Below are positions 44,940 to 55,474 of a DNA stretch of 64,000 nt, in pieces. The position numbers and the translations under genes are program-made. The notes below the pieces were generated by a model. It was not told the origin of the DNA. It searched no databases and saw nothing but the letters and a program-made list of their open reading frames with translations. Within the stretch, counting starts at the first letter, position 1. Every line of letters begins with the position of its first letter. This DNA comes from Megaleporinus macrocephalus. Its lineage: Eukaryota > Chordata > Actinopteri > Characiformes > Anostomidae. The stretch is taken from assembly GCA_021613375.1 (NCBI GenBank), contig CM038716.1, positions 2,598,684 to 2,662,683 of the forward strand. Reading direction: 5' to 3'.

Positions 44940-45560
44940 GTGAATTAATGCTGCAAAAATATCAAGGAGCTGAGAAATATTGATCGTGAGCCTAACGGTA
45001 ATAGTTTATAGTCATGTTGGGCCTAAAAAAAGAAAGACTGCTCCCTTCTTTCAGAATGCAAAATAAATTCAAATTACAAGCAGTTTTAGAGCACTAGGAC
45101 CATGTCCACAGCGCTTTGCTATCGGCAGAAGGCAAAAACAAAGCACGGCAAATAAGGGGAAATCTGCCTCTTGTCAGTTTCAGTCTACGCAACACAACGG
45201 CTGAGAATGAGCTGCCCGAGAGCCGCTTTGCGTAAGGCCACTGTGATCTTTTCCCTTTGAAATGAAATCAAATCCTGGCACAGAAAACCGAATCCTGGTG
45301 CTGCTGTAAACACAGTTCCAGCACACGAGGCAGCCGGAACACAAGAGCTTGGAGCTCACAGAATTTGCTAATTGTAAACAAATCTGCTGCGAAGCTAGCG
45401 TTTGGGAGGTGCATTTCTGTACTCTGTAGAATTAACATAACTGCTCTAGAGAACTGCGTTTCATTTGTGAAAGCACCCTCAGCAAAATCAGTAATCAAGC
45501 ATTGCATCTGCATGAGGCAGGCACTTTTATATTTAAATAATTCCGTTTGTCAAACGCACG
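44940..45560. promoter_or_regulatory. Candidate conserved non-coding block
   Basis: A complex, repeat-poor 620-bp stretch with blocks such as AAAACAAAGCACGGCAAATA and TTTTCCCTTTGAAATGAAAT; the latter holds a TCF/LEF-like CTTTGAA. Frames on both strands (45268-45652) show no domain. Enhancer-like texture only. Confidence 0.3.
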
Positions 45561-45564
45561 CTAA

Positions 45565-45935
45565 TATGAACCCGTCTTTGTCTGTGGTTAGATTCCATCG
45601 GTGTAGGGCATTAATGAGGGAGAAGAAGTTAGATCATAACAGCTGTGCTTGAACTTGCAAGACTGTGGTGACAGATGGAATTACAGATAAATCTTCAGCA
45701 TCTTCATCTGAAGAAATGGAAATTTGCTTGCTTCTTCTGTTTTTGTATTCATGGAATTTTACCACACCAAGGCTTTGCACCAGTCTTCATATGTTTCTTA
45801 CAGACCCTTTAATGTCGAGATCTGGCAAAAACATAATATCAATATCTTTATAATAGACGATACAGATGTGTATCACTGGGGGCATCATTAAAGCTTTATG
45901 GGTGGGGGAGCTAAGCCTTTACTGTGAGGTTCAGG
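45565..45935. other. Unannotated intergenic sequence
   Basis: Nothing recognised. Confidence 0.5.
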
Positions 45936-45989
45936 GGTAAGGGTTGGCCAATTGATGATAGGATAGTACTGGCAATCGACATGTGCAGC

Positions 45990-46445
45990 TGGACATTTAA
46001 GTGGGAATTTAAATGAAGGATTTGGATGGTGTTTTTGGAGCTGGATTGCTTTCTGCATTGTGGCTGAGGAGCGGCTGAGAGCTGCAATGTTTGAATCGTG
46101 ATCTGTTTTAACCCTTTTGTTGCCAAATGAAGGCTAAAGCAGAGAGTAGGAGCTGGGTTATGGGCTAAACCCTGGTCAGTGAGATGAGGGTCTGATGTGT
46201 GAATCATGTAACTACTTTAATTCTTTATTTGTAATATGAAGGTTATAACCAGATATATAATGGTAGTGTGTGGATTTGGGGTGGCTTTTGGAGATGGATT
46301 ACTGGCTGATGGGTGGTCAGAGTTGGATGAAATCACCTTGATCAGTAAAAGGGTAAAAGCAGAGAGCTGATTTTAGGATTGATGTCACAGCCCGATAAGT
46401 TGCTAGTCAGGGCCGGGTTCTGATATGTGGATTATGTCTGTAGCT
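45990..46445. repeat. Two-copy imperfect tandem duplication
   Basis: The unit at about 46015-46210 (GGATTTGGATGGTGTTTTTG, AAGCAGAGAGTAGGAGCTG, TCTGATGTGTGAATCATGT) is repeated at about 46268-46440 (GGATTTGGGGTGGCTTTTGG, AAGCAGAGAGCTGATTTTAG, TCTGATATGTGGATTATGT). Spacing is about 240-250 bp. No known family recognised; the diverged copies suggest an old duplication. Confidence 0.55.
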
Positions 46446-46449
46446 TAAA

Positions 46450-47465
46450 CTGTTCTGGAGTTAAAAAGGCTAGAAGACAGCTACAAAATTAATACTGTGT
46501 TTTAAAGAATCAATACAGTATCACAAAATATATTACACAAATGTCATTTTCTTATGGCTCTTAGTTGCACAGAATTAATCTAACCTGAAGTTATTTCTAT
46601 TATTTGCTTTTTACAGGGGACAGAACAGGGTCTGAGATTAGATGAAACTAAAATCAGTAGTGTGGTGACAGTAAAAATTATATTACCCACCAGTGTAAAA
46701 CAGATCTTATCCAAACAGCGTCGGAATATTGCTTCAGTCATTTACATTTTGTTTGAGTGCTTAAGCAAAGACCCTTCGGCAGACGGGTGCAGAGATGCAG
46801 AGCATGACCATGAAGAACTTCCACTCCATATGGCATTTTCAATCAGTGCTTAGAGCTTCGTGTCAGTGGTTAAACGCTGTCAAACTCACAATCTTACAAC
46901 ACTGAGCGAAATAGAATCAGACAAAATGAAAGCTACTAACATTAGTATAAGGTCACGTAAGCAAGGTCAGGCAAGCAAAACTCACAAAAGCTGTTTATTA
47001 CAGATAGCTTCACAGATTTTAGAGACTGGCTAGTTGGTTGCTGTGGTGATGAAAAGTCTTTCTACAACATGGTCACGTCTACACATCTCTCCTGGACACT
47101 GCTTTTATTGGTTTTCAAGCCTATAAATAATTCGGAATGTGAGAAAGACAGATTAGCACATGCATGCTTAGTCAAATCCAACTCTATTCCATTTTCTCAA
47201 TAGCACGTCTGACAAAGTTCCAAATGCTTTCAGGAAGGTTCAGCAGACTTGCTAATGCACAAAATCTGCCTTAATATAGGATATTTTGCCCTCTTATTAT
47301 GGAGAATGAAATGCAATCACTACAGTGTTTAATCAGGCGATATGCAGAAAACATCAAAACCTTGAATTGCCCTCTATCTATTTATTGAAAACAAACAGTA
47401 AAACATCAACTAGATATTTTTTCAGCTTTAGCTAAACTAAAGCCACATTTTCAAGACTGGCTGTC
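46450..47465. other. Unannotated intergenic sequence
   Basis: Nothing recognised over about 1 kb. Confidence 0.5.
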
Positions 47466-47469
47466 TATG

Positions 47470-47735
47470 TAGTATAATGGCAGTCCAAGGAAAAACATAA
47501 ATCTTCATTTTTGTCGATTTCTGTTTTTCTACATCAATTAAATGCAGCAGCTGCCCTTTACATTGTGATGAAATTTTATGGTGAATGGACCAATAGAAAT
47601 GCTCCAAAATAATTTAGAAATAATTCTGGTTACATTGACTTCCATTGAAAGTGAAGACAGTTTTTGGCCTTTCCTGTAAAGTCGCCATTTTGCAGATACC
47701 TGTTTTTCATTGGGCAGCGACAATATGTTATTTGT
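47470..47735 (+). mobile_element. Family S MITE copy
   Basis: Core GTGAATGGACCAATAGAAAT, then GCTCCAAAATAAT and TTCTGGTTACATTGACTTCC, as at 23175-23430. Left-end text GCAGTCCAAGGAAAAACAT and right-end text TGTTTTTCATTGGGCAGCGA are inverted relatives. The copy is nearly complete. Confidence 0.6.
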
Positions 47736-47739
47736 CTGG

Positions 47740-48875
47740 CCGCCGAGAGACCGGTTTTCCTTGTGGCCTTAGATTTCTCCATTTGAAACCTGTCATTGAT
47801 TTCACTCGTTGCGAATAAATCTTTGCAGTTTCAGCTTCTTATAAATTTACTGTTACTCACTCGTTATTATCTTGTTTATCTATTAGAACTGTGCAGCAAA
47901 GATGCGATCCCTTTAGATTACTGTCATTCGCTGAAGCTACTAATAGGAAGCAACTTCAGACAGAACCAGTCAAATACTGTGAATAAGTAGCTACTTCAGC
48001 ACGACTGGTATTGGTAATCCAGGGTTAAAATAGCAAAAAAAAACAACAGAAAAGGTTATAGTGAATAGTGGTTATGGGCGATCGCTCCATGTAGAGAGAA
48101 GCAAGCGGTAAATAGCTACTGGCCATGACCTCCGTAGAGAGAAACGCAGGAATACCTATGCGGTTATTGGAGACCATTTATTGGCATGGGAGCACCCAAG
48201 CTCCACACATCACAATCCAGGAGAACAGCAGTGGATAGAACATACAGGCTGCAACCCAGAGCTAACCATTGTGCATGCCAAGCCAAAGCACTCAAAGTGA
48301 CCCCTACAAGGTCAAGCATTATGTTGTCTTCTTTTATTTTGTTACTATAAAAAAAACAATGCCTTGTGTGTATTTCCACTCTAGTGCTTGCATTTTAATT
48401 CAATTCCTCTCCATACCTTACACCCACACAAACCTGATATTAGCTATTAATGAATACCTTGCTTTTGCACAGTAATGCTGTTTCTTAAATTATCTCTGGG
48501 ATCTTTAAAAACCTGTGGATAAGAAGTGCATTCTGATTTCACAAATAAACATCAGCATATCTGTAATTAAATCACAAGTTCTCTCTTCTTTATCTTTCTC
48601 AAATATCTCCAGCACACAGCCAGAACCCCTAGGTGGGCTTTTTATTTGTCGCTTCTATTCCAAGTGAAGCCGCGTGTCATTATGTTTAGAAGTACTGCCA
48701 AATGGAGTGTGTCCAGACTTAAATAATTGCTTTCTAAAAGCTCTGAATCACAAACCTAGCAGCAAAGTATCTGCAGTGTCATTGTGTACTGAAGGTTTTT
48801 TTTTTACTGACTAAATTGCCTTAGTCATGTTAAAGTCTAACAACCGTTTAAAGCTAATGCATTTCTGTAGCTGGG
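47740..48875. other. Unannotated intergenic sequence
   Basis: The stretch 48590-48780 is somewhat more complex and could be regulatory. Otherwise nothing recognised. Confidence 0.4.
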
Positions 48876-48879
48876 TCAA

Positions 48880-49735
48880 GTCTGAGTCAAGTTTAAAATC
48901 TCTGAGGAGTGAGTCTGAGTTGAGACAAGTCTTGGTAGTCGTCATCTGCAGAGTGCAAGTCTCTGAGGTGCTAGGCCATCTTCAAACTGTGAGTCCTTAG
49001 TGAAGTTCAGTCCCTGAGGTCCGAGTTGAGTCGCCAGTTGGTGAGATATGAGTCCAAGTTGAAACCTGAGTGTCTGAGGTCAATGTCCATGTTCAGTCTT
49101 GAGTCTCTAAGGTGCGAGTCTGAATGAAGTTTCAAGGCTTTAAGGTGCAAGTCCAAGTGAGTCAGAAATCTCTGAGGTGTGAATCAGAGTAGGTGTGAGT
49201 TAAGTTGAGACAATCTCAAGACTCCTTGACTCTGCAAAGTGCAAGTCAAGTGTCAGGTCTCCCTTCTCTGCAGTGCAATTGCAAATCAAGTCTTAGATCT
49301 TTGAGAGTCTCAGCTAAATCTTGAGTTATGGAGGTGCAAGTCCAAGTGAGTCAAGTTCTGATTGTCTGAGGTGCGAGTGCAAGTGCAAATCAAATCTCAG
49401 GTCTCTGAGATGTGAGTTGCAGTTGATCCATGGGTCCCTAAGGCATAAACTTCAAGTTTCTGGGGAGTTCAAGTTAAGCCATCAGTCCCTGTGAGGTGAG
49501 AGTCCGACTTTAGTTTCTGAGGTGTGAGTCTAAGTCAAGTCTCTGAGGTCTGAGGGTGAATTGTAACTCTTTAAGGTGTGAATTAAGTCTTCCAAGACGA
49601 TTCTTGAGTCTTTGGGGTGCAAATCAGAGTCAAGTCTCATAAATCTGGAGTATGAGCCATGCCATGCCATAAGTCTCTGAGGTGCAAATTCAAGTTACGT
49701 TTTGAAGCTCTGAGTTATGAGTACAAGTCTATTAG
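48880..49735. repeat. GAGTC/CTGAGGTG minisatellite
   Basis: About 850 bp of imperfect repeats around TCTCTGAGGTGCGAGTC followed by CAAGTCAAGT or similar, with units of roughly 30-45 bp and many indels. More than 15 copies of a (C/T)T(G/A)AGGTG(C/T)(G/A)AG core can be counted by eye. No frame stays open for long. The unit heterogeneity suggests an old array. Confidence 0.85.
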
Positions 49736-49739
49736 CTGC

Positions 49740-51195
49740 AGGTATTGTACAATTGTAAACCAACCCCAAGTCCTGCACTACAAAAAAACAGCTTAGCCTG
49801 AAGAAAATAATGAAAATGTTCTATAAAGTAAATGTAGTCAATAGAGACAAAACAAGGGTCAAAAAACAGGGCAATACAATTAAAACAATTGACTGATCTG
49901 TAGGTCGTAGAAAACAATTTGCAGAGTTAGCCTGTACATTAGCTTAGATTCATCTGACTTTAAGCTATAATGACTGTAACAGTCGCTAACATTCTTCCTT
50001 TTCAAACTTTTTAAAAGTTTTTTCTTATTTATCTTATTTACTGCATGTAGTGATTCGCACAGCACATCTAAAAGTTTTTTGTAGTTAAAGGGTGTTATGC
50101 ACACTTTGGGAAAGCAGTAATGTGCACAGCCATTGCAAAAGTCACACAAGTAAGGTTGAAAACTGCAAGGTCAGCATTCTATTTTAATCAGTTTTGTTAA
50201 TGTTCCTTTTTCCCTCAGGCTGACATTTTACTGAGTGTTTATTTGAGTTGTGAGTCAGCCCAAGGCAAATTCCAATCCAGTTGTATGTCAGGCCACATGT
50301 CTCAGCTGACTTAAACAGTACATAAATGAAATGAACATTTTGACCATTATTAAATTATGGATTCTATTAAGTTCTCTTCAAATACTCCATGTGCTAGGCT
50401 CCATGCAGTCCAATTAGATCTCTTTTATTCATCCAACATCCAAACACAAAATCACATCCAATATCATTTCAACCCTGAATGGCATCCGCATTTACATGCT
50501 GAGCAGCCATTTGAACCAGTCTTCATGTTTATGCCTTACCAGATGTTTTCAGTGAGTTTGAGATAAATCATAAAACTTATTTTGGCATTTCATCTCACTG
50601 TGAAATGTAGCCATGTAGTGTTTGTCAGACTGCTTTGTGCACAATGTGAAAAAGGCAAGGAAAGACAAGAAGGTACTAAACCTGAAAAAAGAGGCATAAA
50701 ACAGATGAGCCAAAGCTTGCTGTTCTGTGGGTTTGACCTTCACAGTGTCTTGGTTTTGCTTTTCACAGTGAAGTTTGAATTGCTTTCAATTAAATGCCGT
50801 ATTCTGGTGGCTATAGCCAGAGGCTTTTGCTGATTAAGAAATCGAAGAGGCAACTTATATCGCCAACTTAAGGTTTCTGACCTTCCATGTGTCCCTCTTA
50901 ATTTAAATCTCAGCCAGGATGCAATATCTGGTCATGTCAGCTTGACAGATCCTTGATTTTATAGTCAATACTTGGCAAAAAAAAAAAAACATTGTCTTTT
51001 TGGCACAACCTAATGTCTGAACAGTTACTGAAGTTATTGGGTTTCTCAACAGACCCTTGTGCGTGACAGCAAACTGTAGGTTTACAGCATTTGGAGATGT
51101 TCTATATTAGGCGCCCACCAGGGACCGTCCCCCAGGCCTAAAATCATTGGTCAAATGCATAACAGCGTGTGAGCAGGGGCAACAGAAGCTGGTTT
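49740..51195. other. Unannotated intergenic DNA
   Basis: AT-rich, with short frames on both strands that carry no domain. An A run at 50977-50990. Confidence 0.45.
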
Positions 51196-51199
51196 TACA

Positions 51200-51440
51200 C
51201 CAAGAGTGCAGGCACACAACAGTCTAAGTGTTGGCCCTATCAGGAGATTGTAATTTCGATCCCCGGATACGCTACAGACATCTGTGACCGAGAGTCCAAG
51301 AGGAGCTCAACTGGCCTTGCTCTCTCTGGGTGAATGGGATCGATTGCCCTCCATCTCCTCACATCACTCAGTATAGTGTTAGCACAGGTATATGTTAGCT
51401 GTCATAGTAAAAATGGCAGTTTGCACTCTCCCTTAAATAA
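51200..51440 (+). mobile_element. tRNA-derived SINE
   Basis: The head carries an RNA polymerase III A-box-like CTAAGTGTTGGCC (51224-51236) and a B-box-like TTTCGATCCCC (51254-51264), about 20 bp apart, as in tRNA-derived SINEs. The body (CCGAGAGTCCAAGAGGAGCT, TTGCTCTCTCTGGGTGAATG) matches my memory of a catfish/characin SINE. It is not a functional tRNA gene: no cloverleaf with anticodon arm is apparent. Exact ends and duplication not determined. Confidence 0.65.
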
Positions 51441-51444
51441 CTGA

Positions 51445-52205
51445 GCTTTCCAGGGGCGTTGTGGGGGACGGACGGACCTATAAAGAGACCATACAGCTTA
51501 GACCAGGCAAACCAGCTTCAGATCAGGGTGTGAAGGCTCAGAGTAAAGACGGTACCGCAATTCCAAATTAAACAAGCTTAAAACTTTGAACTGGTCTCCC
51601 TCTTCATTCTGACGGCAAAAAGACAAAGTTACACCAGCAGCAAAAATGAAATGAGTGTCTGTCAATAGTCAAAATTTAAAACACAGATAAAACAGCACTG
51701 TGGGCGGAGGAAGACAAAGGCTCGCTCTGCTGTTGAATTCCTTCATTCCAGGGTTTAACTGGAAGAAGTCTGAGGGCCATGTTTTATGGCAGTTGCTTTG
51801 GTGCGCATATTTATGTGGGTGTTGTTCTTAAGACAAAGTGATACAAAATTAATAAAAAGGTATTTGACCGATCTGCACCAAACAAGGTAGGGGTGAAAAC
51901 ACCCAGACACAAGTGAACGAGTGAACAAGGGAGTCAAATAAGTTATTGTACCCTGTTGTTGGGCATTAATCGACTGACTGTCCTGCTTAATGTATCCCAC
52001 ATTTAGCCAAACTGGCAACCTAGCAAACACCAATGTGTCACTACTGTGCTCCTCTTCACATTCATTTCATCTTATTGCTACAAACTTAGTTAATGGAAGG
52101 GGTGTTTTCACAGTCCAAAAAAAAGCTTGGGGCAGACAAGAAAGGATCTATCACAGTAGATGTATCCGCTATTACGATTAGCTGTAACATCATTTATTGG
52201 AATGC
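51445..52205. other. Unannotated intergenic sequence
   Basis: GGGGGACGG at 51462 is the inverse of CCGTCCCCC at 51127, so the SINE may sit inside an older element with inverted ends. Nothing else recognised. Confidence 0.35.
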
Positions 52206-52214
52206 AACTATACA

Positions 52215-52470
52215 CCCTTTCACGCTGTTCTTCCCTGGTCAGGCCCATGTAGAGCCCACCACAGAGCAGATATTATCTGGTGGATCATTCTCAGCACTGC
52301 AGTGACGCTGATATGGGAGGTGGTGGTGGCATGTTAGTGTGTTGCTGCCGGAGCTTTTAAACAGTTGGTGTTGGTCATCCTCCAGTCCTTCATCAGTGGT
52401 TACGGGATACTGCCCACAGTATGCTGGTGGCTAAATATATTTTTGGTTGGTGGACTATTCTTTATGCAGC
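52215..52470 (+). repeat. Family P repeat copy
   Basis: CACGCTGTTCTTCCCTGGTC, CCACCACAGAGCAGATATTA, GGTGGATCATTCTCAGCACT, GCAGTGACGCTGATATGG, and TTTTTGGTTGGTGGACTATT at the end follow the consensus order I know for this abundant ostariophysan repeat. This is the most complete copy in the window. Confidence 0.7.
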
Positions 52471-52479
52471 TGCCCTTCT

Positions 52480-53630
52480 CCTTTGAAAAGCCCTTGTGGT
52501 AAAATATAAAATATAAATTAACATTATAATTAAAATGCAAAATAATAATAATAATTCTTTTAATAATAATCTGATTAGATAGAGGCTATATCAGTGTTAT
52601 CAACTTGTTTTTTTTTTGGAGTGGGTAAAACTGGGAATATCTGCTGTGATTGGCTTAAACCTATGAGGTCAAGTAAAGCCAAATGTTGTACACTATCTTT
52701 CTTAATGGTCAAAAAAGACGATAGCATTGTTTAAATGTTAAAATTAATTTCTGTTCATTGAGCAGCATTTTGCTGATGGTCTGAGCCACTGTAGATAAGG
52801 AACAAAATAAGTATGCAGGGCCTGTATATTGCACACAAACCTTTGAGGTATTGGCCAAGGCCAAGTGTGGTGCCAAAGGAACAATTATTTATTTTTTAAT
52901 AATTTATACTTTATTTTTTAACTGACAAAAGGAATAGTGAGCTGAAGTAGCTTCATTTAATAGCTCCACACATAAAAACATACACTTACCTGCTCGGATT
53001 TCAGTCTTTTTTTCTATAAGCATGCTACTGTCAGTGTGTTAGCTTAACCTTTCCAAATCTCTCCTCAAGGAACACCATTATTTACAGCCACTGTCCAACA
53101 CCTAGTACGAATCCTACATGGCTCTCTACTCCCTGCGTAATACACATCGTAGGTCTTAAAACAATGGACATATTATGCCTCCAAGCAGTGAATAATATGT
53201 CTAACAAAGAGCCATTTGGGATTCAGCCACATGCACACAATTCCCTATACTGCAATATTTGTGAAGAAGCTAATAATTCATAAATCACGTGTGCACTATG
53301 TAGGGAGTAGGGAGCCACTTGAGATTTAGAGCTAGTTTATCTAATCAGTCCTTCATTAAATCAAATCAGGTGTGGTGCTGATGGAATTTAACAAGTGCAT
53401 GCAATAGCTGGAGTGCCGTGAGAATACGTCTGTTTTCTTTTAACCAACATAATAAGCAGCAAAACTGCCAAGTACTGCCAAGATAAAACATCAGTCAATT
53501 TGGAGGAATGCAAACCTGGCAATTTTAAAAATTATCCTTGTAACACTTTACTTCTGTATTACTCACACATCTGTAGCAATTGTACAAGGAAAACAGTGTT
53601 TTCACTGTACTGCCGAATTCACTTTTCACT
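52480..53630. other. Unannotated intergenic DNA
   Basis: AAT-rich low complexity at 52540-52570. TACTCCCTGCGTAATACA (53128) and ATGTAGGGAGTAGGGAGCCA (53298) are partly inverse, hinting at another MITE. No gene seen. Confidence 0.4.
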
Positions 53631-53639
53631 TCTGCGAAT

Positions 53640-54605
53640 ATGAATTGAAGCCCACCCTATCCCCTAAAATATTACCTATAAGCTGATTCCACTGTAGGTA
53701 AGGTAATAAATCACTGTATGTATAGTGACATAGAACATTTGTGGAATTACAGTAAATTGTAAATAAAAAAAAAAACAAAACACAACGTCATCTGTACTTC
53801 TGTTTATTATTAGATAAATCCATTTAAAGATCACTTTACAAACTAAACTAGATACTCCACATTACATGGTACTGTTGTCAGAAAACTTATACATGCAACG
53901 TCTGGATTATATACATATATAACTGAAAATTATTATTTTCTTTGTTGACTTAATGCTGAAATGAAATAACCAAAAATTGTGTGTTAAGGTTTCCTGACAA
54001 GACAAGACTAACATTTAATGTTAGACAATAAGGCTGTGTCCCAAACAGCACCCTCTGGAACATTACATACTACACAACTGCACTTCTAACGCTGAAGTCA
54101 TTTTATTTATTCATTCATTTATTTATTTTATTTATTATTTATTTTATTTTTTTTGCATATTTAGTGTAGCAGCAGTCTGCTTTCTGGCTAGTCTATTACC
54201 ATAACAACACATTATATAAAAAGCCATTTTTACTATAGTATATATGGTCATCGTTGCTATTCATTGCTCTCATCACTGACCTGGCGTTTTAAGCTGGCGC
54301 GAGCTACCAAACACTCCAGCAAGGTGAGAGTTCTGGTCAGTAAAGCTGCTGACTGCAGAATATTTTTGAACTGGCTTCTCAACACAAGCTTTAACAAAGT
54401 GAAAGACTTACACCTAACAACCAAAGCCCGTTGCTAACAACAAACACAGAGTGTGAATTGCGAAGGCTGGGAAAACGCGCTTTTAAAATAAATGTTTTTT
54501 TTTAAGTTTCCGCTTTTCTGTGGTTTAATATTTGGGTGGGACAAATCTACCTGTTTCTAATATTGGGTGGGATGCGTATTCCCCATCCCCACCCCCAGTT
54601 CCTAC
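53640..54605 (+). mobile_element. Family Q DNA element, copy B
   Basis: The longest copy. The left part matches 5030-5215, the middle (TATATGGTCATCGTTGC, near 54241) matches 5435-5515, and the unique right part runs to CCCAGTTCCTACGCCAAT near 54609. The right end reverse complemented (TTGGCGTAGGAACTGGGG) resembles the left end seen in copies A and C (GGGCGTGGGAGCGGG). No transposase frame. Confidence 0.6.
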
Positions 54606-54689
54606 GCCAATGGGTTTTACAGAGTAATTAGTAATTAACTATGGAAAAGTCAATTAGTAATTGCTTGAGAGACAGACAATTTATAGTCC

Positions 54690-54990
54690 AGACTGAGGCA
54701 TCTAAGCTGATTGTTTAAAATTGCAATAAGTGTATTTTCACCAGTAAGAACACCAGATATCAGTAAAACAGATGTAGATGATCATGAATACAGTACAAAC
54801 CAAAATTTATCTTACAATCTTGTTTTGAAAGAAATAGATAAAATCTTGTGCACCAGTTTTATGAGATTTCTTCTGGATGCCCCAGAGATTGCATGAATGA
54901 CTTGTCGCCCGTACTATAAACTGGATTTAAATGAATGATTACTACCCCAACACTGTTTACCAGGCATCTGATATTGCTGATTGTTAGCAA
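54690..54990 (+). repeat. Family R repeat, copy 3 (diverged)
   Basis: AAACAGATGTAGATGATCAT, CAATCTTGTTTTGAAAGAAA and TCTGGATGCCCCAGAGATTG correspond to parts of 30515-30790. Lies between family Q copies B and C. Confidence 0.5.
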
Positions 54991-55039
54991 AGGCTTCAAA
55001 GGGGAAAGTAGCAAATGCTATCCAACACTTCCAAAAGTC

Positions 55040-55470
55040 ACTTGGACTAATGTTAGTCTTGTCTAGTCAGTCATTTTTCTGTTATTTCATTTCAGCATTA
55101 TGCAGCCAAAATAATAATTTTTTGCTTATATATGTATATAATCCAGACATTGCATGTATAATTCAAAAGTTTTCTGACAGCAGAACCATGTAATGTGGAG
55201 TACCTTGTTTAGTTTGTAAAGTGGCCTTTAATTTGATTTATCTAATAATAAACAGATATACAAAAACTGTTGTATTTTATTTATTTATTTGCAATTTGCC
55301 GTAATTCCACAAATGTTATTCTGTGTTACTATACATACAGTAATTTACTACCTTACCTACAGTGGAATCATCAATATTTTAAGGTTAAAGGTTGGGCAGT
55401 GATTCATATTAGCAAATGTCTTCCCCAATGTCAAACCCGCTCTTACGCCCTTGATTGTTTAGTAACGTTT
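55040..55470 (-). mobile_element. Family Q element, copy C, inverted
   Basis: Reverse complement of the left half of copies A and B: TAGTTTGTAAAGTGGCC, ATTCCACAAATGTTATTCTG, CTACAGTGGAATCATC, and the terminus CAAACCCGCTCTTACGCCCTT at about 55433-55452. With copy B it forms a diverged inverted pair about 1 kb apart. Confidence 0.6.
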
Positions 55471-55474
55471 TGCA

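Noticed and set aside
48880..49735. CRISPR-like repeat array
   Set aside because: Units are heterogeneous without constant repeats and unique spacers, no cas genes, and the rest of the window is vertebrate DNA. It is a minisatellite.
51200..51290. Possible tRNA gene
   Set aside because: A- and B-box-like motifs are present but no full cloverleaf with anticodon arm. The downstream body marks it as a tRNA-derived SINE.
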